From Paenisporosarcina sp050269735 (GTDB taxonomy: Bacteria; Bacillota; Bacilli; Bacillales_A; Planococcaceae), in NCBI RefSeq assembly GCF_050269735.1, contig NZ_JBNNIX010000001.1, positions 558,001 through 622,000 on the forward strand: a stretch of 64,000 nt of DNA. The letters are read 5' to 3'. Of this stretch, positions 31,783-40,451 are shown in pieces. A program made the position numbers and the translations under genes. A model generated the notes under the pieces. It saw only the letters and a list, made by a program, of their open reading frames with translations. It did not search any database and was not told the origin of the DNA. How positions within the stretch are numbered: position 1 is the first letter of the stretch; the number at the start of each line of letters is the position of its first letter.

Positions 31783-33180
31783 TTATTTTTTCAAGTCTTG
31801 TGAAGTGAATTGTGCAATTTCATGATAGTAATCGCCAATTACGCGAAGACCTTGATCGAAGTTTTCCAAATGGAAATGTTCATTTGGCGCATGGAAGTTT
31901 TCCGAAGCGAGTCCGAAGCCCATAAGAACGACTGGGTATCCAAGGATTTCATCGAAAGATGCAACAATCGGAATAGAGCCGCCACCACGAACATAAGCTG
32001 TTGGCACATTATATACTTTTTCATATGAACGACCAGCTGCTTGTATTGCCGGATGGTCAAATGGAGTGATAAATGGTTTACCTTTATCAAACTCTGTTAC
32101 TTCGACAGTTACTCCAACTGGTTTATGCTTTTCAATATGAGCTTTCAATTTCTCAACGATTTCATCTGGATCTTGGTCAGGAACTAAACGACACGTTATT
32201 TTTGCGCCAGCTTCTGCAGGAAGTACAGTTTTAATGCCTTCTCCAGAGAATCCACCGAAGACGCCATTGATTTCCAAAGTTGGGCGTACCCATGTGCGCT
32301 CTAAGTGTGTATAGCCTTTTTCACCGAATAAGGCATTCACACCAAGTTCTTCTTTCAATGCTTCTTCATTAAAGTCCAGTTCAGCGTAGGCAGCACGTTC
32401 TTCATCCGTTACAGCTCGGACGTTGTCATAGAAACCTTCTACTTGAATGGTTCCTTCTTCATCGCGGAAAGAATCCAGCACTGCTACCAATGCATGAATT
32501 GCATTTTGCACGCTTCCACCATAAAGGCCAGAATGAAGATCCCCTTTTGCACCTTTAACTTCGATTTGAACACCAGTTAAGCCGCGTAATCCATAACATA
32601 CTGCGGGTTTTCCTGGGCCTTGCATGCCTGTGTCTGAAATGACAATGATATCAGCTGCAAGTTTTTCCGTATTCGCCTCAACATATTCAGGTAAGTTCGG
32701 GCTACCGATTTCTTCTTCACCTTCGATACAGAATTTTACGTTTACTGGAAGCTTACCTTCCGTTTGTAACAGCGCTTCGACCGCTTTAACATGCATATAT
32801 ACTTGTCCTTTATCATCACTCGCGCCACGTGCATATAACTTATTGTCACGGACTTGAGGATTGAAAGGTTCTGATTCCCATAAGTTCAACGGATCAACAG
32901 GTTGAACATCATAATGTCCATAAATTAATAGAGTCGGCTTTCCTTCGGCATGCATCCAATCTGCATATACAACAGGATGACCTTTCGTTTCATCAATTGA
33001 AACGTTTTCCAATCCAACTGATTTCATAGAGTCAGCTAACCATTCCGCAGCTGTTTTCATGTCTTCTTTGTGATCGGATAAGGCACTGATACTAGGAATA
33101 CGCAAAAACTGTTTTAGTTCCTCCAGATGCTCTCCGCGCTTCATTTCAAAATACGTGTTCAATGATGTTAAATGGCTCAT
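31783..33180 (-). CDS. M20-family dipeptidase
   Basis: Cytoplasmic two-zinc peptidase of 465 residues, close to carnosinase-like nonspecific dipeptidases. Metal ligands and catalytic residues lie in YGHYDVQPVDP (His/Asp, about residue 87), ARGASDDKGQVYMH (bridging Asp, about 120), EGEEEIGSPN (general base Glu, about 153), SDTGM (about 182) and ENFHAPNEHF near the C-terminus. The lid domain (about 195-355) contains GDLHSGLYGG and a Gly-rich TCRLVPDQDP. ATG 33180 follows GAGGGG at 5 bases; the 16 codons upstream lack a site. It acts in peptide turnover. Confidence 0.9.
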   Translation of the reverse strand: MSHLTSLNTYFEMKRGEHLEELKQFLRIPSISALSDHKEDMKTAAEWLADSMKSVGLENVSIDETKGHPVVYADWMHAEGKPTLLIYGHYDVQPVDPLNLWESEPFNPQVRDNKLYARGASDDKGQVYMHVKAVEALLQTEGKLPVNVKFCIEGEEEIGSPNLPEYVEANTEKLAADIIVISDTGMQGPGKPAVCYGLRGLTGVQIEVKGAKGDLHSGLYGGSVQNAIHALVAVLDSFRDEEGTIQVEGFYDNVRAVTDEERAAYAELDFNEEALKEELGVNALFGEKGYTHLERTWVRPTLEINGVFGGFSGEGIKTVLPAEAGAKITCRLVPDQDPDEIVEKLKAHIEKHKPVGVTVEVTEFDKGKPFITPFDHPAIQAAGRSYEKVYNVPTAYVRGGGSIPIVASFDEILGYPVVLMGFGLASENFHAPNEHFHLENFDQGLRVIGDYYHEIAQFTSQDLKK

Positions 33181-33344
33181 GATAACCCCTCTTTTCGCAA
33201 AATTTCGTGAATGGAAATAGTATAGCACATTCTTTTCCTAGTTATATAGAGTGGGAAATGAGACATGTAAATTCGGAATATGATATGATAAGAGGACTAG
33301 AAATTGAGCGGAATTTTTGACTCATATAGGAGGAAACACGGTTA

Positions 33345-34604
33345 ATGGAATTTATAGTTTTAGCCATTAGTTTAATGTTGTCGTTTTTCTTTTCAGGCAG
33401 TGAAACGGCACTAACTGCAGTAAATAGGATGAAGGTCCAGCTTCGTGCTGAGCAAGGGGATAGGATGTCGCAGAAACTCCTCTTGTTGATTGCGAAACCG
33501 GACCGCATGATTACAACCATTTTAATTGGGAACAACATCGTAAACATTGCGATGCCAACAATGCTGACATTAATCGCAATCAATTATGATTGGGACGTTG
33601 CTATTGCAACGGCTGTTTTAACGATTATCATCATTATTTTTGGAGAAGTTCTTCCAAAAACGATTGCCGTGACATTCGCCGATCGTATTGCTTACACTGT
33701 GGCACCAATCATTGCTTTTCTTGTTCAAATTCTACGTCCAATCACTTTCTTGATAGCGAAGTTTACAAATATGTTCATTCGCATTATTTCAAAAGGGGCT
33801 GTAAAAGAAGCGACGCTGACGAAAGAAGAACTGCGTTCGATGGTTGATATCGCTTCAACTGAAGGTACTTTTGAAGAAGAAGAATCGGAGCGTTTAAAAG
33901 GCGTATTAGATTTCCCACATAAAGATGTACAAGATGTATTGGAAACTCACCGGACGGAAATCGTCGGTATTCCAACGAATGCTACATATGAAGAAGTACG
34001 CGATGTTATATTAGAACATTACTACACACGCTACCCTGTATATGAAGAAAGTATGGATCATATCGTCGGCATGTTCTATTCGAAAACATTGATTGAATGG
34101 TCAATGGACCCAACAATGGAACTGCACGAATTAATTGACCGCGATCCATTGTTTGTCGTTCAATCAGTCAGCGTCGAAAAAGTCTTCAAACAAATGCTGG
34201 CGAAGAAGAAACATATGGCCATCGTTTTGGATGAGTACGGCGGGACACTTGGAATCGTCACTCATGAAGACATTATTGAAGAAATGATTGGTCAGGAAAT
34301 CGAAGATGAATCAGATGAAGATGAAGACATTTTAGTCTATGAAATGACGGAACATCGTCTCATTTGTCACGGCCGCCTGGAAATTGAAGACGTCAATGAA
34401 ATGTTCAAAGTCGAAATTCCAAATGATCACGATACAATTGGTGGCTTTGTCCTTCAACAGTTAGGTCACATGCCAGATAGCGGCGAGCAGTTCAACTACG
34501 AAAATCTTCACTTTGAAGTAAACGAGATGGACCGCAACCGAATCTTGCAATTAACCATTACAATTAAAGAAAATAAAGATGAAGAAGTGCTGGATGACGA
34601 ATAG
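33345..34604 (+). CDS. CNNM/CorC-type transporter with CBS pair and CorC_HlyC domain
   Basis: Protein of 419 residues: an N-terminal DUF21 membrane domain with three to four helices (about 1-140, SGSETALTAVNRMKV and GEVLPKTIAV typical), a cytoplasmic CBS pair (about 200-320, LDEYGGTLGIVTHEDIIEEM) and a C-terminal transporter-associated domain (about 335-410, DTIGGFVLQQLGHMP). The family exports or handles Mg2+ and possibly other divalent cations. AGGAGG precedes ATG by 11 bases. Single gene with its own terminator. Confidence 0.9.
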   Translation: MEFIVLAISLMLSFFFSGSETALTAVNRMKVQLRAEQGDRMSQKLLLLIAKPDRMITTILIGNNIVNIAMPTMLTLIAINYDWDVAIATAVLTIIIIIFGEVLPKTIAVTFADRIAYTVAPIIAFLVQILRPITFLIAKFTNMFIRIISKGAVKEATLTKEELRSMVDIASTEGTFEEEESERLKGVLDFPHKDVQDVLETHRTEIVGIPTNATYEEVRDVILEHYYTRYPVYEESMDHIVGMFYSKTLIEWSMDPTMELHELIDRDPLFVVQSVSVEKVFKQMLAKKKHMAIVLDEYGGTLGIVTHEDIIEEMIGQEIEDESDEDEDILVYEMTEHRLICHGRLEIEDVNEMFKVEIPNDHDTIGGFVLQQLGHMPDSGEQFNYENLHFEVNEMDRNRILQLTITIKENKDEEVLDDE

Positions 34605-34620
34605 TCATTCAGCATTTTTT
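34588..34620 (+). terminator. Terminator of the CNNM gene
   Basis: TGCTGGATGAC pairs with GTCATTCAGCA (one G-U) and is followed by nine T. The hairpin includes the stop codon. Confidence 0.88.
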
Positions 34621-34816
34621 TTTCTATCTTCAAGTTTCTTTCCATCATTAGAGTTTGCAGTTTAGAGACAACTGCGATTACACGTCGCATGAAAATCTTG
34701 TTCCATATTTCTGTCTTACACGTTTGTAAGTATTTTGAAAGTGAATCCGATAGAGCGTAAGGTTTGTTTTTGGCAAAATAAAGACAACAGCAAGAAATGA
34801 ACGGAGGATACATCGG

Positions 34817-35362
34817 ATGAACGGACAATTGGAACAAGTGTATGAGGAATATAACCGTTATATATATCATTTATGTTTGAAACTGACACGCAATCAAACG
34901 GAAGCGGAAGACTTAATGCAGGAAGTATGGGTTAAGGTTGTTCGCTACGAAACATATGTTAAGGATGTTAATCATATCAAAGCTTGGTTGACGACCATTT
35001 GCATGAATACGTTCCGCGATCGTTACCGCAAAAATGTGCGACGCAGCAAACATGTGATGAACCAACCGGATCAATTAGAAGTTCCCGTATTGGACTTAGT
35101 TCCATGTGACACGCTGACGGCTGAAGATTTGTTGGAAAAACATGACTTGTCACAAATGGTTCAACAGAAAATTGGCGAATTGGATAACATTTATAAAACA
35201 ACGGTCTTATATTTTTATGTTTATCAATATTCACTCGTTGAAATTGCCGACTTGATGAAAGTGTCGATCGGGACCGTTAAATCTCGTCTTTTCCGTGCCA
35301 AACAACGTTTGAAAGAAATGATGATCGCAGATACAGCTGCTATTGAATATTTACCTGCCTAA
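34817..35362 (+). CDS. ECF-type RNA polymerase sigma factor
   Basis: Sigma factor of 181 residues with region 2 (about 5-75, LTRNQTEAEDLMQEVWVKV) and region 4 (about 115-170, SLVEIADLMKVSIGTVKSRLFRAKQRL). ATG follows GGAGG at 9 bases. No anti-sigma gene follows: a strong terminator lies directly after the stop, and both neighbours (CNNM transporter, phospholipase D) are separately transcribed. So it is an orphan whose control is not visible here. It may instead be regulated transcriptionally or through a distant partner. Confidence 0.88.
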   Translation: MNGQLEQVYEEYNRYIYHLCLKLTRNQTEAEDLMQEVWVKVVRYETYVKDVNHIKAWLTTICMNTFRDRYRKNVRRSKHVMNQPDQLEVPVLDLVPCDTLTAEDLLEKHDLSQMVQQKIGELDNIYKTTVLYFYVYQYSLVEIADLMKVSIGTVKSRLFRAKQRLKEMMIADTAAIEYLPA

Positions 35363-35370
35363 TGAAATGA

Positions 35371-35401
35371 AATCACAGTCCATGCGACTGTGATTTTTTT
35401 G
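35371..35401 (+). terminator. Terminator of the sigma factor gene
   Basis: AATCACAGTC pairs with GACTGTGATT around CATGC, followed by seven T. Confidence 0.92.
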
Positions 35402-35415
35402 TGTTGGGGGGAATT

Positions 35416-35637
35416 AAACAGGAGCGTAGCGAAAACAGAACTATCACACATCAATTTCTCAGCAAGTTTACTAGATAATGAGACGTGTTTGAGCGATAAA
35501 TTGTTCTGTAATGAGCAATTACCATCCAGAATGAGCGTTAAATTTTTCACAAGCAACAGCGAGGCATAAAATACGTCTCATTATCCAATTGTACTAGCCA
35601 ATGAAATGGAGTCTGCTTTCCAAACAGGAGCGTAGCG
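35416..35637. repeat. Intergenic structured repeats between the sigma factor and phospholipase D genes
   Basis: AAACAGGAGCGTAGCG occurs at 35416-35431 and again at 35622-35637. Between them, GATAATGAGACGT (35474-35486) and ACGTCTCATTATC (35573-35585) form a perfect 13-bp inverted repeat. Within that arm-enclosed part, TTGAGCG, ATGAGCA and ATGAGCG start at 35489, 35511 and 35531, a weak trace of the 20-22-bp periodicity seen in the word arrays. No gene is visible from 35402 to 35780. Confidence 0.7.
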
Positions 35638-35780
35638 CAAACAAGACCATTCCAAAGCAGTTGCAAGATACGCAATGACTCCAAAAAATATATTGTTGTG
35701 TACCTGAAATGCGGTTTGTTAATTTTCGAACAAGGGAATAACGTAGTAAAAAACAATCACGGTTCAAGGGGGAACGGCGT

Positions 35781-37235
35781 ATGGCCAACAAGCCGCGCAA
35801 GCAATGGAGCATGAGAAAACGAATTATTATAGGATCATTGGGTGTTTTTGCTCTTATATATATCGCTGCTATTATGTGGCACACATTTAAACCACTGCCA
35901 GAAGGGATTTCATATGCAGGGGAGCTACACAAAACCGATAAGATTGAAATGATTACCGATTTAACTTTTGCCCAAGATCAAAAAGGCAAGGGTATGGTAC
36001 ACGAAAATAATATATTTGATGAAGTTTACACAATGATTGATGAGGCTGAAGAATTTGTTGTAGTAGATTTTTTCTTATTTGATGGTTACTACGATGAAAA
36101 AGAAGATTTTCCTAAAATTGCTGACACGTTGTCTACGACATTAGCAGATAAAAAGAAAGAAAATCCAGATATGCCAATCGTGTTTATTACGGATCCCATC
36201 AACCGAGGATATGGTTCATATGAAAATGAATGGTTTAAAAAAATGCGCGATGCGGGCGTGGAAATTGTTTATACAGATTTAGATCCTTTGCGTGATTCAA
36301 CACCCATTTACTCAGGAATATATCGAACGATGTTCCAGTGGTTTGATTTTGGTGGCAAAGGTTGGATCGCAAATGCAATGGCGAGTGAAGCACCTAAAAT
36401 GACCATTGCGTCCTATATGACCTTACTGAACGTAAAGGCTAATCATCGTAAAGCAGTGATAACAGATAAAGAGGCAATGGTTACGTCTTCAAATCCACAT
36501 GATGCAAGTGGGTTCCATGGCAATATTGCCTTAAAAGTATCGGGACCTGTCATCAACGATATTCTAGAATCGGAAGAAGCCGTTTCCCTATACTCTGGAG
36601 GACCTGAACTTCCACGAATCAAAGTGGGAGAAAGTGAAGGACAATACGAAGTCCAATATGTAACTGAGAAAAAGATCCTGGATGCATTACTGAAGGATTT
36701 GGCTGAAACAAAAGAAGGCGATAAAATTTGGCTAGGCATGTTCTTTATCGCCAAACGTGATATTGTAAATGCACTAATTGATGCGGCGAATCGTGGAGTG
36801 GAAGTTAATATGATTTTGGATCCGAATGAAAACTCATTCGGCCAGGAAAAGTCAGGCTTACCGAATCGCCCTGTCGTACAAGAATTGGTGGAAGATACAA
36901 AAGGGAAGATAAAAGTTCGTTGGTACAACACAGTAATCGGGCAGTATCATACTAAGGCTATTTGGATTCAGACAGACGATCAAACCGTTATTTCCAATGG
37001 TTCTGCAAACTACACGGAACGGACATTGGATAATTATAATTTAGAAAGTAATTTACGTGTTGTCGCACCGAATGACAGCGAGCTCGCTGTTGAAATGGAA
37101 GACTACTTTGAACGTCTTTGGAACAACGAAGATGCTATGTACACGGTCGATATGGAAGAATTCCAAGATAAATTTACCTGGTGGCAAAGATGGATTTATA
37201 CCATCCAGAAAGCTATCAAAGTCACAACATATTGA
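35781..37235 (+). CDS. Phospholipase D family protein (cardiolipin-synthase-like)
   Basis: Membrane-anchored protein of 484 residues: basic start, one helix (about 13-32), then two PLD catalytic halves on the outside. The first HKD-type motif is NHRKAVITD with SSNPHD after it (about residue 222-245). The second is YHTKAIWIQ with SNGSANYT (about 393-415). Both His and Lys are present, so a working phosphatidyl-transfer site is plausible. It differs from standard ClsA in having a single membrane anchor. ATG follows AAGGGGG at 8 bases. Substrate unknown. Confidence 0.85.
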   Translation: MANKPRKQWSMRKRIIIGSLGVFALIYIAAIMWHTFKPLPEGISYAGELHKTDKIEMITDLTFAQDQKGKGMVHENNIFDEVYTMIDEAEEFVVVDFFLFDGYYDEKEDFPKIADTLSTTLADKKKENPDMPIVFITDPINRGYGSYENEWFKKMRDAGVEIVYTDLDPLRDSTPIYSGIYRTMFQWFDFGGKGWIANAMASEAPKMTIASYMTLLNVKANHRKAVITDKEAMVTSSNPHDASGFHGNIALKVSGPVINDILESEEAVSLYSGGPELPRIKVGESEGQYEVQYVTEKKILDALLKDLAETKEGDKIWLGMFFIAKRDIVNALIDAANRGVEVNMILDPNENSFGQEKSGLPNRPVVQELVEDTKGKIKVRWYNTVIGQYHTKAIWIQTDDQTVISNGSANYTERTLDNYNLESNLRVVAPNDSELAVEMEDYFERLWNNEDAMYTVDMEEFQDKFTWWQRWIYTIQKAIKVTTY

Positions 37236-37285
37236 CGAAACAAAAACCTTGCGAGCTATTCCGTCGCAGGGTTTTTTGTTTCGTC
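37234..37285 (+). terminator. Terminator of the phospholipase D gene
   Basis: A long stem: GACGAAACAAAAACC with TGCGA pairs with TCGCA and GGTTTTTTGTTTCGTC, overlapping the stop codon. Confidence 0.9.
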
Positions 37286-37318
37286 AACTTTCACACAAGA
37301 AAGCGTGATTTAGTGAAG

Positions 37319-37413
37319 TCTAGATAAACGGTTGCGAATTCAAGATAACTACCAAACGAATTCTAGAAATCCCCCGACAAATGGAGATAATTCATAGTGA
37401 AATCTAGATATAA
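37319..37413. repeat. 21-bp-period word array J (TCTAGAT)
   Basis: Words TCTAGAT (37319), TCAAGAT (37340), TCTAGAA (37362), TGGAGAT (37382) and TCTAGAT (37403) recur at 21, 22, 20 and 21 bp. It has five units, lies between convergent genes and is placed between two terminators. It is more degenerate than arrays A-C, but spacing and count match. Confidence 0.7.
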
Positions 37414-37425
37414 CCGCATCCAAAC

Positions 37426-37455
37426 AAAAAGACCGCTGACAGACAGCGGCCTTTT
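37426..37455 (-). terminator. Terminator of the ABC-F gene
   Basis: AAAAAGACCGCTG and CAGCGGCCTTTT pair with a 5-base loop. On the minus strand it ends in TCTTTTTG. Confidence 0.88.
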
Positions 37456-37464
37456 CTTAAATAA

Positions 37465-39039
37465 TTATTTTTTTGAATCGTCTACATGCACACCTGTTTG
37501 GAACCAGTCTTCCACATTCCAAATTTTCGTTACTAAACCTTCATAGAATTCAGGCTCATGGCTGACTAGTACGATGGTGCCTTTATATTCGCTCATCGCA
37601 CGTTTTAGTTCTTCTTTTGCATGGATGTCCAAATGGTTCGTCGGCTCATCGAAAATCAACCAGTTGCTTTCTTCCATCATCAGTTTACATAGACGAACTT
37701 TCGCTTGTTCGCCACCACTTAAACTGTTCATCGGACGTGAAATATGTTCGTTTTTCAATCCTGTACGTGCCAATGCTGCGCGCACTTGGCTTTGCTCCAT
37801 ACTTGGATACGTTTTCCAAATCTCTTCAATCGGCGTCACATTATCGGCTCTAACTTCTTGTTCAAAGTAAGAAATATTAAGGAAATCACCACGTCGTACA
37901 TTTCCGCCGAGTGGATTCACTTTACCAAGCATGGTTTTAAGCAATGTCGATTTACCGACACCGTTCATGCCGACTAGGGCAATCTTTTCACCACGTTCAA
38001 TCGAGAACGATAGTGGTGGCAATAATGGCTTGTCATACCCAATCAATAAGTTTTCCGCTTCCACTACATAACGACTTGGGCTGCGTGACTCTTTGAACCC
38101 AAATTGAGGTTTCGCTGCCGTTTCCGGACGGTCGATTCGCTCGATGCGGTCCAATTGTTTCTGACGAGACTTGGCACGACCTGTAGTTGAATAACGTGCT
38201 TTATTTTTCGCAATAAAGTCTTCTTGTTTTTTAATGAAGTCCTGTTGTTTCTCGTATGCATCGATATGCTGACGTTTGTTAATTTCAGCAAGCTCAAGGA
38301 ACTTTTCATATGATGCTGTGAAACGGGACAACTTCGAGAACTCCAGTTGGAAAATCACATCAACGATTCCGTTCATAAATTCCGTATCATGCGAAATTAA
38401 TAGGAAACAGTGAGGGTAATTCTTCAAGTAATTCGTTAACCAGCCAATATGTTCTTCGTCCAAATAGTTGGTAGGCTCATCCAGTAGCAATACTTTTGGT
38501 TTTTCAAGTAACAGTTTTGCTAACAATACTTTCGTTCTCTGACCACCAGATAGAGCGGAGACAGGACGATCAAGTCCGATTACATCAAGTCCTAGACCAC
38601 GTGCAATTTCTTCGATTTTCATATCAAGCGTGTAAAAATCACCCGCATCAAGTGCATCTTGAATGTCGGCCATTTTCTCGAGTAAATCTTCCAATTCTTC
38701 AGGTGTTGCTTCACCCATTTTGCCCGTGATTTCATTCATTTCTTCTTCTTTTTTGTATAGTGGCAAGAACGCGTCACGCAATGTATCGCGCATCGAACGA
38801 CCTTGTTCTAGACGTGTATGCTGATCCAAATAGCCATAATGAGTGCCAGGTAGCCATTCTACACGACCAGAATCATAAATAGTTTCGCCTGTAATGATGC
38901 TCATCAATGTAGATTTCCCTACACCGTTTGCACCAACAAGCCCTACGTGTTCTCCTTCAATTAAGCGGAAAGATACGTCTTTAAATAGTGTACGGTCGCC
39001 AAATGAGTGACCGAGATTTTCAACTGTCAATAATGCCAT
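37465..39039 (-). CDS. ABC-F family ATPase
   Basis: Soluble protein of 524 residues with two ATPase domains and no membrane part, the ABC-F layout of ribosome-acting translation or antibiotic-protection factors. First domain: GANGVGKST (about residue 37), LSGGQRTK, LLDEPTNYLD. Second: GMNGVGKST (about 350), LSGGEQAKV, IFDEPTNHLD. A basic linker with the inter-domain arm runs from about 235 to 310 (KARYSTTGRAKSRQKQLDR). It resembles Bacillus YfmM-type ABC-F in the first line, from memory. GGAGG precedes ATG by 8 bases. The specific role is not deducible. Confidence 0.88.
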   Translation of the reverse strand: MALLTVENLGHSFGDRTLFKDVSFRLIEGEHVGLVGANGVGKSTLMSIITGETIYDSGRVEWLPGTHYGYLDQHTRLEQGRSMRDTLRDAFLPLYKKEEEMNEITGKMGEATPEELEDLLEKMADIQDALDAGDFYTLDMKIEEIARGLGLDVIGLDRPVSALSGGQRTKVLLAKLLLEKPKVLLLDEPTNYLDEEHIGWLTNYLKNYPHCFLLISHDTEFMNGIVDVIFQLEFSKLSRFTASYEKFLELAEINKRQHIDAYEKQQDFIKKQEDFIAKNKARYSTTGRAKSRQKQLDRIERIDRPETAAKPQFGFKESRSPSRYVVEAENLLIGYDKPLLPPLSFSIERGEKIALVGMNGVGKSTLLKTMLGKVNPLGGNVRRGDFLNISYFEQEVRADNVTPIEEIWKTYPSMEQSQVRAALARTGLKNEHISRPMNSLSGGEQAKVRLCKLMMEESNWLIFDEPTNHLDIHAKEELKRAMSEYKGTIVLVSHEPEFYEGLVTKIWNVEDWFQTGVHVDDSKK

Positions 39040-39072
39040 GATTCCATTCCTCCATAAAGAAAGCTCGCAGGC

Positions 39073-39255
39073 TTACAGCGCCGCGAGCTTTTTGTTTAGT
39101 TCTGCGAGTTGTACTTCCATATTTGCTAAACGTTGCTCGGCTTTTTCGATCATGCCAGGATGCCCAGTGGACTCCAGCTTCTCCATGTCGCCTTGCAAAC
39201 GTACATAATCCATTTTCAGTTCGGCAATTTGTGCTTGAATTTCTTGTGCAGTCAT
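39073..39255 (-). CDS. SE1832-type small coiled-coil protein
   Basis: Protein of 60 residues, almost entirely helical: AQIAELKMDYVRLQGDMEKL, then STGHPGMIEKAEQRLANMEV and a final helix ending LNKKLAAL. Heptad spacing suggests an antiparallel coiled coil. It fits a small conserved Firmicutes family I remember as SE1832; no function is known to me. It lies 33 bases upstream of the ABC-F gene on the same strand and is probably co-transcribed. AGGAG is 11 bases before ATG. Confidence 0.75.
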   Translation of the reverse strand: MTAQEIQAQIAELKMDYVRLQGDMEKLESTGHPGMIEKAEQRLANMEVQLAELNKKLAAL

Positions 39256-39301
39256 GTAAGAGAAACTCCTCTTTTTTCACCTATTGTATCACATGAATGA
39301 G

Positions 39302-40342
39302 TTATCTGGTGATTTCGCGTACTTCTTCCTGGATGATTTTTTCTATAAATTGTTGCATGTTCGCATTGTTTAAATGGAGCCTCAAGGACAGTTGCTTTTT
39401 GATGGCCCGTACACTCCGGTTAGGATGGAGAATGGTTTCCATCACGGCGTTTTGCAAATGTGATTGTTTCAATTTACGGCCAAGTCCCAAATAAATGAAC
39501 CCATTTTGCTCTTTCGGGAAAGCATGCTGCGCTTCTTTTTCATCTTCAGCTATCACAATACATGGTTTGCCAATGACTGCGACGTGGTAAGGAGTGAAGC
39601 TAGCATCACAAATGACCAAATCAGATTCACTAATTAGTTGAACTGGATCGTCACATTCGACAATGCGGGTTTGCTTGCGTCCTAACGCCATTAACTTCAA
39701 ATCATCCCGACTGTGACGATAGCTGGAATGTAGTGCGACTGTGATCGCCAATGGGATTTGTAAATGCAGCAAATGACGCAACGTACGATAAGAAAGATTA
39801 TCTGCATCTTCATCAGCAAAAGTTACTACGACATGGGGAAGTGGAAGTGCTGGTGCATGTTTAAGACCCGAGTTCGCATATGGTTCCAATTCGTCAGGCA
39901 CCACAAAACCTGCTGGTCCTACAACATAATGGGAAAGAACGTGCTCACGGTCTTCTCGGTACAAGGAGTGAATAACATGGGTTGCAGCTTTTCCACCTTC
40001 TCCAAAATCGTCAAAATGAAGGGTGAGCGGAACAAGCGAAGCGTACATTTTTCCTTCATCAATATCAGTATCATAGCCATCGGTAATGACCATATCAGGC
40101 TCATGTTCGATTAATAATTTCTTTAAATCAGCATTCCTTGCATATGAGAGAGGGGCAAATCCCTGTTGGTCGAGGGTGCGAAGAACTGCTGTTTGTTTTT
40201 CATGGGCCGCAAATAAAATTCGATGAGAAGCTAGTAACTTTGCAATGTGGATACACCTCGTGACAGGATAGCCAGCCCGTCCAATCGTAAATAAAATGGT
40301 TTTTTGTTGAATTTGGTTGCTCATTTCATTCCCACCTTTCAT
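39302..40342 (-). CDS. PseG/SpsG-like nucleotide-sugar hydrolase or glycosyltransferase-fold protein
   Basis: Protein of 346 residues with a two-lobed GT-B-like plan. The front GRAGYPVTRCIHIAKLLASH corresponds to the glycine-rich GHxxRC segment of PseG/SpsG proteins. HFDDFGEGGKAATHVIHSLY (about residue 112) and LVICDASFTPYHVAVIGKPCIVIAED (split around residue 250) match the middle and C-terminal blocks. PseG removes UDP from a nucleotide sugar; SpsG is a spore-coat polysaccharide protein. No sugar genes are adjacent. Start uncertain: ATG 40342 has almost no ribosome site, while ATG 40324 has GGTGG too close. Confidence 0.55.
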   Translation of the reverse strand: MKGGNEMSNQIQQKTILFTIGRAGYPVTRCIHIAKLLASHRILFAAHEKQTAVLRTLDQQGFAPLSYARNADLKKLLIEHEPDMVITDGYDTDIDEGKMYASLVPLTLHFDDFGEGGKAATHVIHSLYREDREHVLSHYVVGPAGFVVPDELEPYANSGLKHAPALPLPHVVVTFADEDADNLSYRTLRHLLHLQIPLAITVALHSSYRHSRDDLKLMALGRKQTRIVECDDPVQLISESDLVICDASFTPYHVAVIGKPCIVIAEDEKEAQHAFPKEQNGFIYLGLGRKLKQSHLQNAVMETILHPNRSVRAIKKQLSLRLHLNNANMQQFIEKIIQEEVREITR

Positions 40343-40451
40343 CTTCTATTTAACGTATGGGAACGACAACCGCTGTATGAGTAATTGTTCAGAATTTGCA
40401 CCAGCGTATGGTAAACTCAAAATACTAGATTAAAAGATGGGAGTGATGAAG

